Source of the DNA: Trichodesmium erythraeum GBRTRLIN201
GTDB lineage: Bacteria > Cyanobacteriota > Cyanobacteriia > Cyanobacteriales > Microcoleaceae
Direction of reading: 5' to 3'
Assembly (NCBI GenBank): GCA_018457135.1
Contig: JAGGDU010000164.1
Location: forward strand, 1-64,000
Length of the DNA: 64,000 bases
The notes under the pieces are model-generated. The model did not search any database and was not told where the DNA came from. It was given only the letters and a program-made list of their open reading frames with translations. Shown here piece by piece: positions 1-10,484 of the stretch (position 1 is the first letter of the stretch; each line of letters begins with the position of its first letter). A program made the position numbers and the translations under genes.

Positions 1-447
1 ATTTATTACCATAAAGCTAAGGAAATTTGGGCAGATAAAAATCAAAATCAGAATACTTTAAAGGTTGATATGAATTCTGATATCTCAGCCAAGTTAGAAG
101 CTGAATACGAGAATGGTTATCAACTAAATTCAGCAAAAATTAAAGATAAAGTTGGGGAAAATAAAAATCAAAATCAGAAGAGTTTAAAGGTTGATATGAA
201 TTCTGATATCTCAGCTAAGTTAGAAGCTGAATACGAGAATGGTGAGCAACTAAATTCAGCAGAAATTAAAGATAAAGTTTGGGAAAATAAAAATCAAAAT
301 CAGAAGAGTTTAAAGGGTGATGTGAATTTTAATATCTCAGCAAAATTAGAAGATAAATATCAGAATGGTCATCAACTAAGTGCAGCAGAAATTGAACGGA
401 AAAGTGGTGAATTACTGCAGTTGAATCAGATAGTGACAAATCAGATT
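1..447 (+). repeat. 126-bp in-frame tandem repeats in the N-terminal region
   Basis: Three units of 126 bp (42 codons) begin at 70, 196 and 322. The tail of a fourth unit occupies bases 1-69. The first two full units are nearly identical in DNA, and the third has drifted. Each encodes a charged, Asn/Gln/Lys/Glu-rich segment starting MNSDISAKLE. The unit length is a multiple of three, so copy-number change keeps the frame. Confidence 0.9.
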
Positions 448-3400
448 AATTATTCTCAAAAAGCAGAAGTTAAAGAACTATTAAAACAAGCTAAGACTTA
501 TTATTTAGAAGGATTGTTTTCTGAGGCGATCGCTATCTGCTATTCAGTAATTAAAGTTGAAAAAAACTCAGAAGCTTATCAGATAATGGGGAAAGCTTTT
601 CAACAGAAAAATCAATTAGATAATGCTATTAATTGTTATGCTCAAGCACTGAAACTAAATCCTAACGACTCAGGTGCTAATTATGAGATGGGAAATATAT
701 TAGCTCTTTTACCAGGAAAATTAGAAGAGGCTATTTCTTATTACCGTAAAGCTATTGAAATTGAGCCATACTTGACAGAGGCTTACTACTCTTTAGCTAA
801 TATTTTAGTCAACCAAAACCAATTAGAAAAAGTAGTAATTCTCTATGAAAAATTAATTGAAATTCAACCAAATCTCTGGGAACCTCATCATAACTTAGGG
901 GATATTTTAATTAAACAAGAAAAATTTTCCGAGGCCATTTCGGCTTATGGTCATGCCATAAAATTAAATCCCAACTCTTCTGTGTCTTATGTTAAATTGG
1001 CTGACATCTTGGCCAAGGTAGGGGAACTTTCCCAAGCAATAAATGCTTACTACAAAGCAATTGCAATAGACCCAGATTTTGTTGATGCTTATCAGTATTT
1101 GGGTGATGCTTTAAGAAACAAGGGGGAGAAAGAAGAGGCTATAAAGGTTTACAGAAAGGCCATTGAAATTCGGCCTCAATTATGGGAAGTGCATCATAAA
1201 TTAGGTAGTTTGTTCCAGGAAACAGAGGAGTTAGAAACGGCTGCTAATGCTTATAGGAAATCTATTGAATTGAATCCTGATTTTTGTTGGTCTTATAATA
1301 ATTTGGGGGATGTTTTAGTTAGGTTAGAGAAGTGGTCGGAGGCGACTGGTGTTTATAGTCGGGCTATTGAGTTAAATCCTGATTTTTGTTGGTCTTATAA
1401 TAATTTGGGGGATGTTTTAGTTAAGTTAGAGAAGTGGCCAGAAGCCAAGAGTGTTTATCATCAGGCTATTGAGTTGAATCCTGATTTTCCTTGGAATTAT
1501 TATAAGTTGGCAGATGTGTTGGTGAAGTTGGAAGATTGGGAAGGGGCGATCGCTGCTTACCAAAAAGCAATTAAATTAGATCCTGACAGGAAAGATATAA
1601 AACAGTATTTAGCAGATGCGGAAAATCAGCTTCAGGAAAAAATAGCTAATGCTAAACAGCAGCAAGAAGCTAATAAGAAGTTAACAAAGGCGGGGCAGTT
1701 TGGGAAAATATTAGCTACACAAAGTAAGTCAGATTTAGAAAAAATTGCTGTTAATAACACAATTAAAGTAGATGCAAATTTTGCAGAATATTACCATTTA
1801 CAAGGTGATACTTTGGTAGAAAAAGGAGAGAAAGAAAAGGCAATAAAGGTTTATAGAAAAGCCGTTGAAATGGAACCGGAATCATGGGAAGTACATCATA
1901 AATTAGGTAATTTATTGCAAGAAATAGGAAAGTTAGAAGACGCAATTGCTGCTTATAATGAATCGATAGAATTAAAGCCCGATCTTTCTTGGTCTTATAA
2001 TAATTTAGGGGATGTTTTAGTCAGGTTAGGGAAGTTGAATGAAGCAATAAAATATTATCAAAAAGCCATCTATCTAGAACCAAATTTTGCTTGGTCTTAT
2101 TATAACTTAGCAGAGCTTTGTTTCCTTTTAGAAAAATGGGATGAAGCAGTGAATGCTTATCGTCGATTCATGGAGATTCAGCCTGATTTTTCTCCTGAAG
2201 TAGAGGAAAAATTAAATCAAGCATTGCATCAGCAGGTTCAAGGGAAATTAGAGCAAGCATTAAGTTATTATCGGCAAGGGATCAGGAACGATCCGACAGA
2301 TGTGAAAAGTTATGAAAAGGCTTTAGAAATTAAGCCAGATGATGCTGAATTATATTTGGGATTAGGTCATGCTTGGATTGCAAAAGGTCAATCAGAAAAG
2401 GCAATCTTAGCATATCAAAAAGCTATAGATAAAAATCCCGATATTTTCGTCTGGTCTCGCCACAACTTAAAAAAAACGATGCAGGTAGGAGGATTGGAAC
2501 AAGCGTTCCATGCATTTCGTCAGGCAGCTAAATTAAACTCTCAATTTCAAACTCAGGAAGTAGAAAAAAACAAACAAGATTCACTACAGTTTGATACTCA
2601 AAACAACACCCAAACAAAAACGGTTTTTTCTACAACAAAAAAAAATCTTTTATCTAATCCACAATTCCTTAATTTAGAAGAACTTAACATTTGTGAGGGT
2701 AATATTGCTCCTAGAGACTGGGAATTAGTAATAAGACCTGAGTGGAAAGTTGCAACTCAATTTGTTCGTAATAAAGAGATACCTGAAATAAACAAAGAAC
2801 TGGTTGATAATGATAGTTTTTTTTATATTAAAACTCAAGATGTTAAACAAACTAATCCCAGATCTTATTTACGTCAAATTGTTAGAGGTATTAAAATATT
2901 TGAAGATACCATTATTACAAGCTCTGTACAACTTTGTTTGCAAAATACTAATAGATCGGAAATAGTCATAGCTATTTTTGCTGACGATAAATTGACTAAT
3001 AAAATTTATCAACTCTCTACTAAAGTCCATAGTAATTTCGGCTGGTCAACCACAAATATATCAATTAACCTCAACAAAGTAGTCAAGAATTTACCTGAAG
3101 AAGTACATATAGGGTTTTATATTAACCTACCGACAACCAGTGCTGGAAATTTGTGGTTAGCATTTTCTGAATTAATAGTTATAGATGCAAGTAGTGGCTT
3201 TAAACCAATTAATTTTTCCTTTTTTCCTTTTGGTAATTACTCTAAAGCTAGCGCTAGACTTAGGACTTGGAAACTAGTAGATTGCCTTCGCAAAGCAGGT
3301 CATCTAGTCACTATTGGTTATAGTGACAAGAGTGATGTTTATGTATTTCAGAAACTTCGGCTTTTCGATCAACTTAATGATCGATCAAAAATGCAACTTA

Positions 3401-4977
3401 GAGAACTCAAACATGAAAACAAAGTGGTTGTTTACGATTTTGATGATAATTATGTTTTACCTAATCAAGGAACACAAGAAGAGTTAGTAGCATTTATGAA
3501 TTCAGTTGATGTAGTTACAGTTGGTAGTCAATTATTAGCTGATTTTGCCAATAAATATCATCCTAATGTATTTGTTTTAGAGAACCCAGTCGATATCAAC
3601 ACAGATGATATAGTTAGAGAACCAACTCCTGAGCTGAAAAATATTGCCTGGTTTGGCGCTCCTGAGGGGATTTTACAGATTAAAAATGTAAACATTGAGG
3701 AAAAAATTACAACCATTACTAAAGGGGGGGATATTGAATTTGAGATCAATACTGTCGATCAGACTTTGACGGAGTTCGATCTTCTGATATTTCCTCTTGA
3801 ACCTACAGAATGGAACCTAGCTAAAAATGCCAATCGCATGATTAAAGCTATTGCTTTAGGTGTACCAGTATTAGCAACTGCAACACCAGAACATAGGAGA
3901 GTAGCTAGAGAATTTAATTTGGGTAACCATTTTTTAGTGAACTACGATGGTAATTGGAATGAAAAGCTGACTTATCTGAAAACAAATTTTGCCCAGGTAC
4001 AAGAAGAAATATTGGTTGCACGTCAACGTGCATTAGAGATATATTCAACTCAAAAGATTACAAAAAACTGGTTTAATAATGTGCTTGGTAGTCGAAAACG
4101 CTGGATACCAACTCAAGTAAAAAGAAATTTTACTAAAACTTATCAAAAAAACTTTTTATCCCAAGTTGCAGTTTTGATTTATGACTACTCTGTGACAAAA
4201 ACTTTTACTACTTGCATAGAGGAGTCAGAGGTCAACTGGTCAGATTTTGGTAGTCAATATATTGTAGCTACTACTCCTTATGAGCAAGAACTAAAAATAG
4301 AAAAGCACGGATTTCAGTATTTATTCCCTGAAAATGATTACTTAGAAATTTTCAAATATTTTCAACAAATTATAATAGAAGCAAACCAAGATTGGATTTT
4401 ATTAGTTTCTGGAAATTGTATTTTAACTCAAGGTATCTATGAAGAGTTAGATCGACATTTAAGTAAATCAGATGCAGAACCCGTTTTACTACTAAAGGTT
4501 CAATCTTATGGGTGCTTGCCAGATATTCAATCAAATTCAATATTTGATGGGATTAAATTCATGATCAATCCGAATACACCTGATGTTATGCTAATTAAGC
4601 GTAGTTGGGTAAAACCTTATATTCCTCTAATTCAAACACAACTTAACTATTGGGGTTGGAACATTACACTTTTGGCATTAAATAATCAACAGAAAAATAA
4701 CTGTTGTTATGTAAATATTCCTGTAGTATTGAGAGGAAACAGTGATATAGATAGTAATTTATCTAGGCAATATGTAAAATGGTTGGAAATATTTCCTCCT
4801 AAAATTCCGCCACAGATGCCTGATATCACAAATCAGTGGAGGCGAATCAAGCATGATATTATTCAGGATATAGTTACCAATTTTCCTGATGTTTTACCCA
4901 TATCTTTCACATCTGCACTAGAAAAAATAGATATATTAAATGATGAACTTAACAGACTCAAAAAGAAATCAAGATGA
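1..4977 (+). CDS. Giant TPR-repeat glycosyltransferase, 5' end outside window
   Basis: The frame is open from base 1. The first in-window ATG is at 70, but the codons before it continue the same repeat, so the true start almost certainly lies to the left. Counting from 70, residues 1-125 are 42-residue near-identical repeats. About 133-815 are tandem 34-residue TPRs of the W..H..LG/W.YNNLGD..V type. About 1050-1350 form a GT4/GT1-like Rossmann domain (VVVYDFDDNY near 1119, then VDVVTVGSQLL, and ALGVPVLATATPEHRR near 1260). Residues 1366-1635 are a further domain I do not recognise. No signal peptide is visible, though the N-terminus is missing. Large TPR-glycosyltransferases usually assemble or modify surface glycans or glycoproteins, and the neighbours fit that role. 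The TPR and glycosyltransferase calls are firm; the substrate is unknown. Confidence 0.85.
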   Translation: MYYHKAKEIWADKNQNQNTLKVDMNSDISAKLEAEYENGYQLNSAKIKDKVGENKNQNQKSLKVDMNSDISAKLEAEYENGEQLNSAEIKDKVWENKNQNQKSLKGDVNFNISAKLEDKYQNGHQLSAAEIERKSGELLQLNQIVTNQINYSQKAEVKELLKQAKTYYLEGLFSEAIAICYSVIKVEKNSEAYQIMGKAFQQKNQLDNAINCYAQALKLNPNDSGANYEMGNILALLPGKLEEAISYYRKAIEIEPYLTEAYYSLANILVNQNQLEKVVILYEKLIEIQPNLWEPHHNLGDILIKQEKFSEAISAYGHAIKLNPNSSVSYVKLADILAKVGELSQAINAYYKAIAIDPDFVDAYQYLGDALRNKGEKEEAIKVYRKAIEIRPQLWEVHHKLGSLFQETEELETAANAYRKSIELNPDFCWSYNNLGDVLVRLEKWSEATGVYSRAIELNPDFCWSYNNLGDVLVKLEKWPEAKSVYHQAIELNPDFPWNYYKLADVLVKLEDWEGAIAAYQKAIKLDPDRKDIKQYLADAENQLQEKIANAKQQQEANKKLTKAGQFGKILATQSKSDLEKIAVNNTIKVDANFAEYYHLQGDTLVEKGEKEKAIKVYRKAVEMEPESWEVHHKLGNLLQEIGKLEDAIAAYNESIELKPDLSWSYNNLGDVLVRLGKLNEAIKYYQKAIYLEPNFAWSYYNLAELCFLLEKWDEAVNAYRRFMEIQPDFSPEVEEKLNQALHQQVQGKLEQALSYYRQGIRNDPTDVKSYEKALEIKPDDAELYLGLGHAWIAKGQSEKAILAYQKAIDKNPDIFVWSRHNLKKTMQVGGLEQAFHAFRQAAKLNSQFQTQEVEKNKQDSLQFDTQNNTQTKTVFSTTKKNLLSNPQFLNLEELNICEGNIAPRDWELVIRPEWKVATQFVRNKEIPEINKELVDNDSFFYIKTQDVKQTNPRSYLRQIVRGIKIFEDTIITSSVQLCLQNTNRSEIVIAIFADDKLTNKIYQLSTKVHSNFGWSTTNISINLNKVVKNLPEEVHIGFYINLPTTSAGNLWLAFSELIVIDASSGFKPINFSFFPFGNYSKASARLRTWKLVDCLRKAGHLVTIGYSDKSDVYVFQKLRLFDQLNDRSKMQLRELKHENKVVVYDFDDNYVLPNQGTQEELVAFMNSVDVVTVGSQLLADFANKYHPNVFVLENPVDINTDDIVREPTPELKNIAWFGAPEGILQIKNVNIEEKITTITKGGDIEFEINTVDQTLTEFDLLIFPLEPTEWNLAKNANRMIKAIALGVPVLATATPEHRRVAREFNLGNHFLVNYDGNWNEKLTYLKTNFAQVQEEILVARQRALEIYSTQKITKNWFNNVLGSRKRWIPTQVKRNFTKTYQKNFLSQVAVLIYDYSVTKTFTTCIEESEVNWSDFGSQYIVATTPYEQELKIEKHGFQYLFPENDYLEIFKYFQQIIIEANQDWILLVSGNCILTQGIYEELDRHLSKSDAEPVLLLKVQSYGCLPDIQSNSIFDGIKFMINPNTPDVMLIKRSWVKPYIPLIQTQLNYWGWNITLLALNNQQKNNCCYVNIPVVLRGNSDIDSNLSRQYVKWLEIFPPKIPPQMPDITNQWRRIKHDIIQDIVTNFPDVLPISFTSALEKIDILNDELNRLKKKSR

Positions 4978-5080
4978 AAATTTTGTCTAATCCTGCTAAC
5001 GGTGTGGAAAATTAGAGATTTTATAGTGGAATCACAGGGTTATCTACAACAAAAAAAAATAAAAAGAATAAGAGAGACAA

Positions 5081-5746
5081 ATGAAACAATATATTATGCA
5101 AACATCAGAATATAACCTGATTAAAATAATCGACCAAACTGCTAAAGAGAAAAATTTATCCTTTTCTTCTTGTATTGAGTTTGGACCTGGCAATAACCCG
5201 TTACATGATTGGTTTAAAAAATACAATAAGGCGAAAAATGCTAAAGATTATATTTGCATAGAACTTGACAATAATATATCAAGTAAGTTACTTGCAAGGA
5301 ATATTAATACATACTCAGATATTATACAATCACCTCTGAAGATAGCCGATCTAACTTTGGCATTGGAAGTTTTGGAGCATATACCAGAAAATGATTTATT
5401 AATCTTTCTGGAAAAAATTAAAGCAGCTACCAATGTAATGTTTGCTTGCACAACTCCCAATTTTGAGCATTGGGATGAAACCCTAAAACCCTTGCCAGAA
5501 GTTAAAGAATGTAGGTATATTCCAGATCATTTTCCTTACTACAAACCAAAATCTACTAATCCACATCATCATAAAACAGCAATGACTCCAGAAAAGATGT
5601 TTAATCTGCTGTCTCAGGTTTTTCCTTTAGACACTTGGTATATTAATGTTTACCGTGCTTGGCCTTGGAAAATTAGTGATTTAGCTCGCAATTCTACCTA
5701 CCAGTTATATTTCAAATTGTTTGGTATGGTGGTGAAGAAGATTTAA
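5081..5746 (+). CDS. Class I SAM-dependent methyltransferase-like protein
   Basis: This 221-residue protein has the glycine-rich SAM-binding loop EFGPGN at about 33-38, an acidic residue after the second strand (CIELDNN), and the post-II motif LALEVLEHIPE near 92-102. These are hallmarks of the class I methyltransferase fold. A C-terminal HHHKTAMTPEKMF stretch may belong to the acceptor site. The start at 5081 has an AGAGAG Shine-Dalgarno-like stretch just upstream; a second ATG follows at 5096. It lies between a TPR-glycosyltransferase and another methyltransferase, so methylation of a sugar or glycan during surface-polysaccharide synthesis is a reasonable inference. The acceptor cannot be read from the sequence. 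Confidence 0.75.
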   Translation: MKQYIMQTSEYNLIKIIDQTAKEKNLSFSSCIEFGPGNNPLHDWFKKYNKAKNAKDYICIELDNNISSKLLARNINTYSDIIQSPLKIADLTLALEVLEHIPENDLLIFLEKIKAATNVMFACTTPNFEHWDETLKPLPEVKECRYIPDHFPYYKPKSTNPHHHKTAMTPEKMFNLLSQVFPLDTWYINVYRAWPWKISDLARNSTYQLYFKLFGMVVKKI

Positions 5747-5800
5747 ACATTACCTTGTAAGAGTTTTTAATAATTTATTAAATAAAAAAAATATCAAATT

Positions 5801-6661
5801 ATGCAAAAAATTAAGAGAAATAATATAGAAGTATTCAAAAAATGTATAGAACAATCATCAAACCATATGTCTTGTTTCTTTACTGAAACTTTGGTCAGGT
5901 TACTATTATCTTATGTGCCAATGCTTGATTATATAACTAAATATAATATCCAACCAAGAAAAGCTGGAAGTTTTGGCTCTGGAAGTTGCTCACATGAAGT
6001 ATTTCTTAGTCAAGCATTTCCTAATATGCAGATGTTTTGTTTCGATAAATCTTCAAAATATATACCTAAATATAATTGGAATTATATACTTGAGAATAAC
6101 AATATTGAGTTTGTAGACGTAGATTTAGATCATTATGAGTGGAGCAATTTGCAATCAAAGTTTGATTATACTTTTTCAATACAAACTTTGGAACACATAG
6201 AAGATTATCAAAGTGCGCTTGTCAACTTAAGTTCTTGTGTTATGCCTGGAGGATATATTTATGTAGATACTCCACATTATTCAGAAAAGGATGAACAAGA
6301 ATCTTCGGATTATTTAGTAAACGAAAGAAAAAGGCAGTGGGATAAACATAAGCACTACCATTTAGGTTTTTCTCGAAAAAGAATGATTGATAGATTAGGC
6401 AATCTTGGATTTGAAATCATAGATAGCGGGTATTATTCATACCATGAAGGTGATACAGAATTATTAAAAATAATTAGAAGTTCGGGTATATATGCTAAAG
6501 TTAAGGCAGAACCACTTTTGGCTATATTTATTAGCTATTTATTACAAAACATACTATCAAAGTACGAAGTTAAATATAGAAATATATTTGACACAATAGA
6601 TGAGGCAATGAATCAAAATCGTGTTGCCTCTGCTATTAGAATATTGGCTAGAAAAATTTAG
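5801..6661 (+). CDS. Class I SAM-dependent methyltransferase
   Basis: This 286-residue protein carries FGSGSCSHE near 58-66 (motif I), CFDKS (motif II), FSIQTLEHIEDY near 126-137, and PGGYIYVDTPHYSE. That order is typical of methyltransf_11/23-type enzymes. The N-terminal 55 residues are helical and the C-terminal 80 are probably substrate-specific. It follows the preceding methyltransferase gene with a 54-bp gap and precedes a glycosyltransferase on the same strand, consistent with a glycan-modification operon. It is not an obvious duplicate of its upstream neighbour: beyond the shared fold the sequences differ. The substrate is unknown. Confidence 0.8.
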   Translation: MQKIKRNNIEVFKKCIEQSSNHMSCFFTETLVRLLLSYVPMLDYITKYNIQPRKAGSFGSGSCSHEVFLSQAFPNMQMFCFDKSSKYIPKYNWNYILENNNIEFVDVDLDHYEWSNLQSKFDYTFSIQTLEHIEDYQSALVNLSSCVMPGGYIYVDTPHYSEKDEQESSDYLVNERKRQWDKHKHYHLGFSRKRMIDRLGNLGFEIIDSGYYSYHEGDTELLKIIRSSGIYAKVKAEPLLAIFISYLLQNILSKYEVKYRNIFDTIDEAMNQNRVASAIRILARKI

Positions 6662-6716
6662 TTTTTAGAGTGATTTTTAGACAAATAATAAAAAACAAAT
6701 AATATATCATAACAAG

Positions 6717-7652
6717 ATGCAAATATCGCTTAAAGCAAGGTTGAATATTATTAAATATCCCTGGCATGTTGCCCATGATTATGAGTTGTGTAAATTACCT
6801 CACAATATGATATTTTTAACGAACACTCATCGTCGCTGGAATGTAAATTACAGACCTATTCCACCATATGTAAAATTTGCCAATAATATAGAATCAGTAG
6901 AAACAGATTTAATGATTTTGCATGTAGATCAGTGGACTTGGCATGAATTAGATAAACGGTTACTATTTTTGCGTTATCGTAATATGTACAAAGGCAAAAA
7001 AATAATCATTAATCATGGCTGTAACATGGTTGATGGTTGTACTTCTGAAGAAATTAAAGAGTTAATAGGCGATAATTTTATGGTGTGTAATAGCAGCACG
7101 GCTCATCACCTTTGGGGTATAGAAAATTCCCGATTTATTCGTCATGGGATGAGTCCTGAAGAATGGCCTCAAAGTAATTATGGTCGTGGAAATATAGTTG
7201 TTAATCAACCTCCAGGGAAAATACATAATGAATATCGTAACAACAATGCAGTGATTAAATTTGAAGAAAAAACGGGCATAAAAGTTGACTGGATTGGAAG
7301 AGATTACAAATTTAGCTCATTTAGTAAATATAGGACTTTTCTCTCTACCTCCTCAATCCTATTTAGCCCCTCATACGCATCACCAAATCCAAGAGCTAGG
7401 ACTGAAGCAATGTTATGTGGTATGGCTCTAGTGACGACTAATTTTCATGGTGAAAGTGAGTACATTGTTAATGGTGAAAATGGTTATGCTTCTAATAATA
7501 TGTCTGAGCTTTATGAATATTTAAAGTTTCTCTATTATAATCCAAAGGAAGCTAGAAGAATTGGTCATAATTCTCGTAATATGGCAAAAAATGTTTTTCA
7601 TATTGATAAATTTATTGCACAGTGGCAAGAAGTCTTGAAAGAGGTTGTCTAA
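6717..7652 (+). CDS. GT4-type glycosyltransferase
   Basis: This 311-residue protein has the C-terminal nucleotide-sugar-binding region of retaining GT4 enzymes. SPSYASPNPRARTEAMLCG near 215-234 is followed by MALVTTNFHGESEYIVNGENG, which holds the conserved acidic residue, an A/G-rich turn and the I-x-N-G-x-N-G loop. The final 30 residues (LYYNPKEARRIGHNSR) are the usual family helix. The N-terminal half is shorter than in standard GT4 enzymes, with HGMSPEEWP in the middle. Its position after two methyltransferases and before a TPR-GT2-GT4 gene supports a role in surface glycan synthesis. Donor and acceptor are not predictable. Confidence 0.8.
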   Translation: MQISLKARLNIIKYPWHVAHDYELCKLPHNMIFLTNTHRRWNVNYRPIPPYVKFANNIESVETDLMILHVDQWTWHELDKRLLFLRYRNMYKGKKIIINHGCNMVDGCTSEEIKELIGDNFMVCNSSTAHHLWGIENSRFIRHGMSPEEWPQSNYGRGNIVVNQPPGKIHNEYRNNNAVIKFEEKTGIKVDWIGRDYKFSSFSKYRTFLSTSSILFSPSYASPNPRARTEAMLCGMALVTTNFHGESEYIVNGENGYASNNMSELYEYLKFLYYNPKEARRIGHNSRNMAKNVFHIDKFIAQWQEVLKEVV

Positions 7653-7821
7653 TAGGGATGATATTCACTTAATATTTGATACAAAATAAGTTTTGAAAGC
7701 ATTATCTTTTTTTTTACAGCTATCAACCTAGTTTATGAAGTAGTTTTATTTTTTTATTCGCACTTATATTTCCTCCTTGTAATAAAAGGGATGTGGAACT
7801 TTTTGACTAAAATTTAAGAAT

Positions 7822-10296
7822 ATGAAAACTTGTGAAAATTACCTAGAAGAAGCCAAAGATTTCTACAAGAATCAGAGCTGGTCAGAAGCGATCGCTGCCT
7901 ACCAACGCGCCCTCGAACTCAACCCCAACCTCCCAGGAATACACAAAAAAATCGGGGATGCTCTACAACAACAAGCAAAAGCAGAAAAAACCAATCTGCT
8001 GAACTATTACAAACAGAAAATTCAACAAAACCCAGACGATCTACAAACCTACTATCAAACATTAGAAATTTCTCCCAATGACGCCGAGGTTTACCTGGGC
8101 TTAGGAAAAGCGTTGACCAAAAAAGGATTCTTCGACAAAGCTCAACTCGCCTATCAAAAAGTTCTCCAACTGCAACCCCACCATCCCTTAGCAGAGAGTT
8201 TTCAATGTGCTCCAAATTCCACCATTAGATCCCCAGACCCTTCTCTCCCCCAAACCCCCCAACTAGACCAAGCAAAACAAACTCTTGATACTCTTAACCA
8301 AATCACTCTTGATAGCTTCCTCAATACCAACTCTCAACTAAACTTTCCCCTGGTTGAAAATCCAGAAATTAGCATCATTATTATTCTCTATAACCGAGCA
8401 GAAATAACTTTAAGCTGCTTATATTCCCTTTTGAGAAACCCCTTTCAATCTTTTGAACTGATATTAGTCGATAACAACTCCACTGATACCACCCGTCAAC
8501 TGTTACAACAGATAAACGGGGCCAAAATTACCCTGAATCATCAAAATCTTCATTATCTTCTGGGATGTAACCAAGGTAGCAAAATTGCCCAAGGAGACTA
8601 TCTCCTATTTTTAAATAATGATGCTCAAGTTTTAGGTAATAGTATCCCCTCCGCTCTCGAAACTATTAAATCTTCAGATGATATTGGTGCAGTGGGTGGA
8701 AAACTAATCCTTCCCAATGGCACTCTCCAAGAAGCAGGAAGTATTATTTGGCAAGATGGAACTTGCTTAGGATATGGACGTGGAAACTTACCCACTGCAC
8801 CAGAATATCAATTTCAACGTGCTGTTGATTATTGTTCGGGAGCTTTTCTCTTAACTCGACGAGATTTGTTTTTACAATTAGAAGGGTTTGATAAAGATTA
8901 TCAACCAGCTTATTTTGAGGAAACCGACTATTGTGTGCGACTGCAAAAATTAGGAAAAAAAATTATTTACGACCCCAATGTAAATATTCTCCATTATGAG
9001 TTTGCTAGTTCCAGTCATACAGGTTCAAGCGAGCAGGCGAGCGCTCTGATGGAAAAAAATCAAAAGATATTTCAACAAAAACACAAAGACTGGTTTTCAT
9101 CTCAATATCTTACCGAACTCAAGAATTTAATATTTGCTCGAACTCAAGCTAGAGAAAGACCAAAACCCATATTATTTATTGATGATAGAATTCCTCATCC
9201 TTGGTTAGGTCCAGGTTATACTCGCAGTCATTCTATTCTCTGTAATCTTGTTAAATTAGGCTATTTTGTTACCCTTTACCCAGGGGATCTGCGTCATCTC
9301 GAAGATTGGTCAACTGTTTATGCCGATATTCCCCAAACTGTTGAAGTTATGCGAGGATATGGGTTAATTATGTTAGAAGATTTTTTAAGAGAACGCAAAG
9401 GATACTATGATTTAGTTTTTATTAGTCGCCCTCACAATATCAAACATTTAAACTCTATTTTAGTTAAAGAAAATTTACTCAAATCAGCAAAAATTATTTA
9501 TGATGCTGAAGCAATTTTTAGCATTCGAGACTATGAATATAAACGTTTAAATCAAACTTATTTTACTGAAATAGAACGTCAAACAGCCATTAAAGAAGAA
9601 ATTAAACTGGCAAAAAATAGCCATCATATTATCACCGTTTCCTCCCCAGAAAAACAACAATTTATTGAGCAAAACTATGCCAATGTCAGCTTGTTAGGTC
9701 ATTCTCTGTCTGTTTATCCCACACCTCAATCTTTTTTGTCAAGACAAAATTTCTTATTTGTGGGTTCAGTTTATGAAAAAGAATCTCCCAATGCTGATTC
9801 TATTTTATGGCTAACTTCTGAAATATTTCCTCTAATTCAGAAACAACTAACTCAAGATGTTGAATTAATAATTATTGGGAATAATACTGTAGAAGAAATT
9901 CAACAAAAAGTAAATAGTTTAAACAATACATCAATCAAAATTTTAGGAAAAGTAGATGATATCAGACCATTTTATAATCAGGCGAGATTATTTCTAGCTC
10001 CCACTCGATATGCAGCAGGAATTCCTCATAAAGTACATGAAGCAGCAGCTTACGGTTTACCTATTGTTACCACATCCTTAATTGCTCAACAATTAGGATG
10101 GAAACATGAAACAGAATTATTAGTTAGCGATGATCCAATAAATTTTACTCAACAATGTGTCAAGCTTTATCAAGATTCAAGCTTATGGAATAAACTGAGA
10201 AAAAATGCCATAAAGCGAGTTCAAACTGAATGTTCTCCTGAATTTTTTTCAGAAACTTTAAAGTCGATCTTAAAATCTTTAGAAAATTCAATATAG
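7822..10296 (+). CDS. TPR-GT2-GT4 bifunctional glycosyltransferase
   Basis: This 824-residue fusion has three parts. Residues 1-125 hold TPR units (SWSEAIAAYQRALELNPN). About 178-420 form a GT2 (GT-A) domain with PEISIIIILYNRAE, VDNNSTD, the DXD-like FLNNDAQ near 265, and FEETDYCVRLQKLG, the acidic catalytic-site motif. About 448-824 form a GT-B/GT4 domain with FVGSVYEKESPNAD, LGKVDDIRPFYNQARLFLAP and GIPHKVHEAAAYGLPIVTT. Two catalytic modules in one chain could add two sugars in sequence. The 170-bp spacer upstream has no other gene. The protein is soluble, with no membrane segment seen. The domain calls are strong; the sugar specificity is unknown. Confidence 0.88.
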   Translation: MKTCENYLEEAKDFYKNQSWSEAIAAYQRALELNPNLPGIHKKIGDALQQQAKAEKTNLLNYYKQKIQQNPDDLQTYYQTLEISPNDAEVYLGLGKALTKKGFFDKAQLAYQKVLQLQPHHPLAESFQCAPNSTIRSPDPSLPQTPQLDQAKQTLDTLNQITLDSFLNTNSQLNFPLVENPEISIIIILYNRAEITLSCLYSLLRNPFQSFELILVDNNSTDTTRQLLQQINGAKITLNHQNLHYLLGCNQGSKIAQGDYLLFLNNDAQVLGNSIPSALETIKSSDDIGAVGGKLILPNGTLQEAGSIIWQDGTCLGYGRGNLPTAPEYQFQRAVDYCSGAFLLTRRDLFLQLEGFDKDYQPAYFEETDYCVRLQKLGKKIIYDPNVNILHYEFASSSHTGSSEQASALMEKNQKIFQQKHKDWFSSQYLTELKNLIFARTQARERPKPILFIDDRIPHPWLGPGYTRSHSILCNLVKLGYFVTLYPGDLRHLEDWSTVYADIPQTVEVMRGYGLIMLEDFLRERKGYYDLVFISRPHNIKHLNSILVKENLLKSAKIIYDAEAIFSIRDYEYKRLNQTYFTEIERQTAIKEEIKLAKNSHHIITVSSPEKQQFIEQNYANVSLLGHSLSVYPTPQSFLSRQNFLFVGSVYEKESPNADSILWLTSEIFPLIQKQLTQDVELIIIGNNTVEEIQQKVNSLNNTSIKILGKVDDIRPFYNQARLFLAPTRYAAGIPHKVHEAAAYGLPIVTTSLIAQQLGWKHETELLVSDDPINFTQQCVKLYQDSSLWNKLRKNAIKRVQTECSPEFFSETLKSILKSLENSI

Positions 10297-10484
10297 ATAG
10301 CTTTTAGTAAATCATTTTCAATATACTAATCTTTAGGGAACTTATTAGTAAAAAAACATGATCTTCACCTCTAAATAAATTTAGCATATATTCTGCTTTA
10401 GCTAAATGATAATACTAAATCCGTTTTCATAGACTAGCTAACTTCTTATTCCCCGTTATTTTTATAACACTCCTACTGTCCAAC
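10297..10484 (-). pseudogene. C-terminal scrap of a second Uma2-family gene
   Basis: Read on the minus strand, about 10357-10420 encodes YHLAKAEYMLNLFRGEDH. This matches the C-terminus of the adjacent Uma2 remnant (VYNLVEAEYVLNLFRYQNV). Nothing else of the gene survives here. It appears to be the tail of a formerly duplicated Uma2 gene. Confidence 0.5.
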
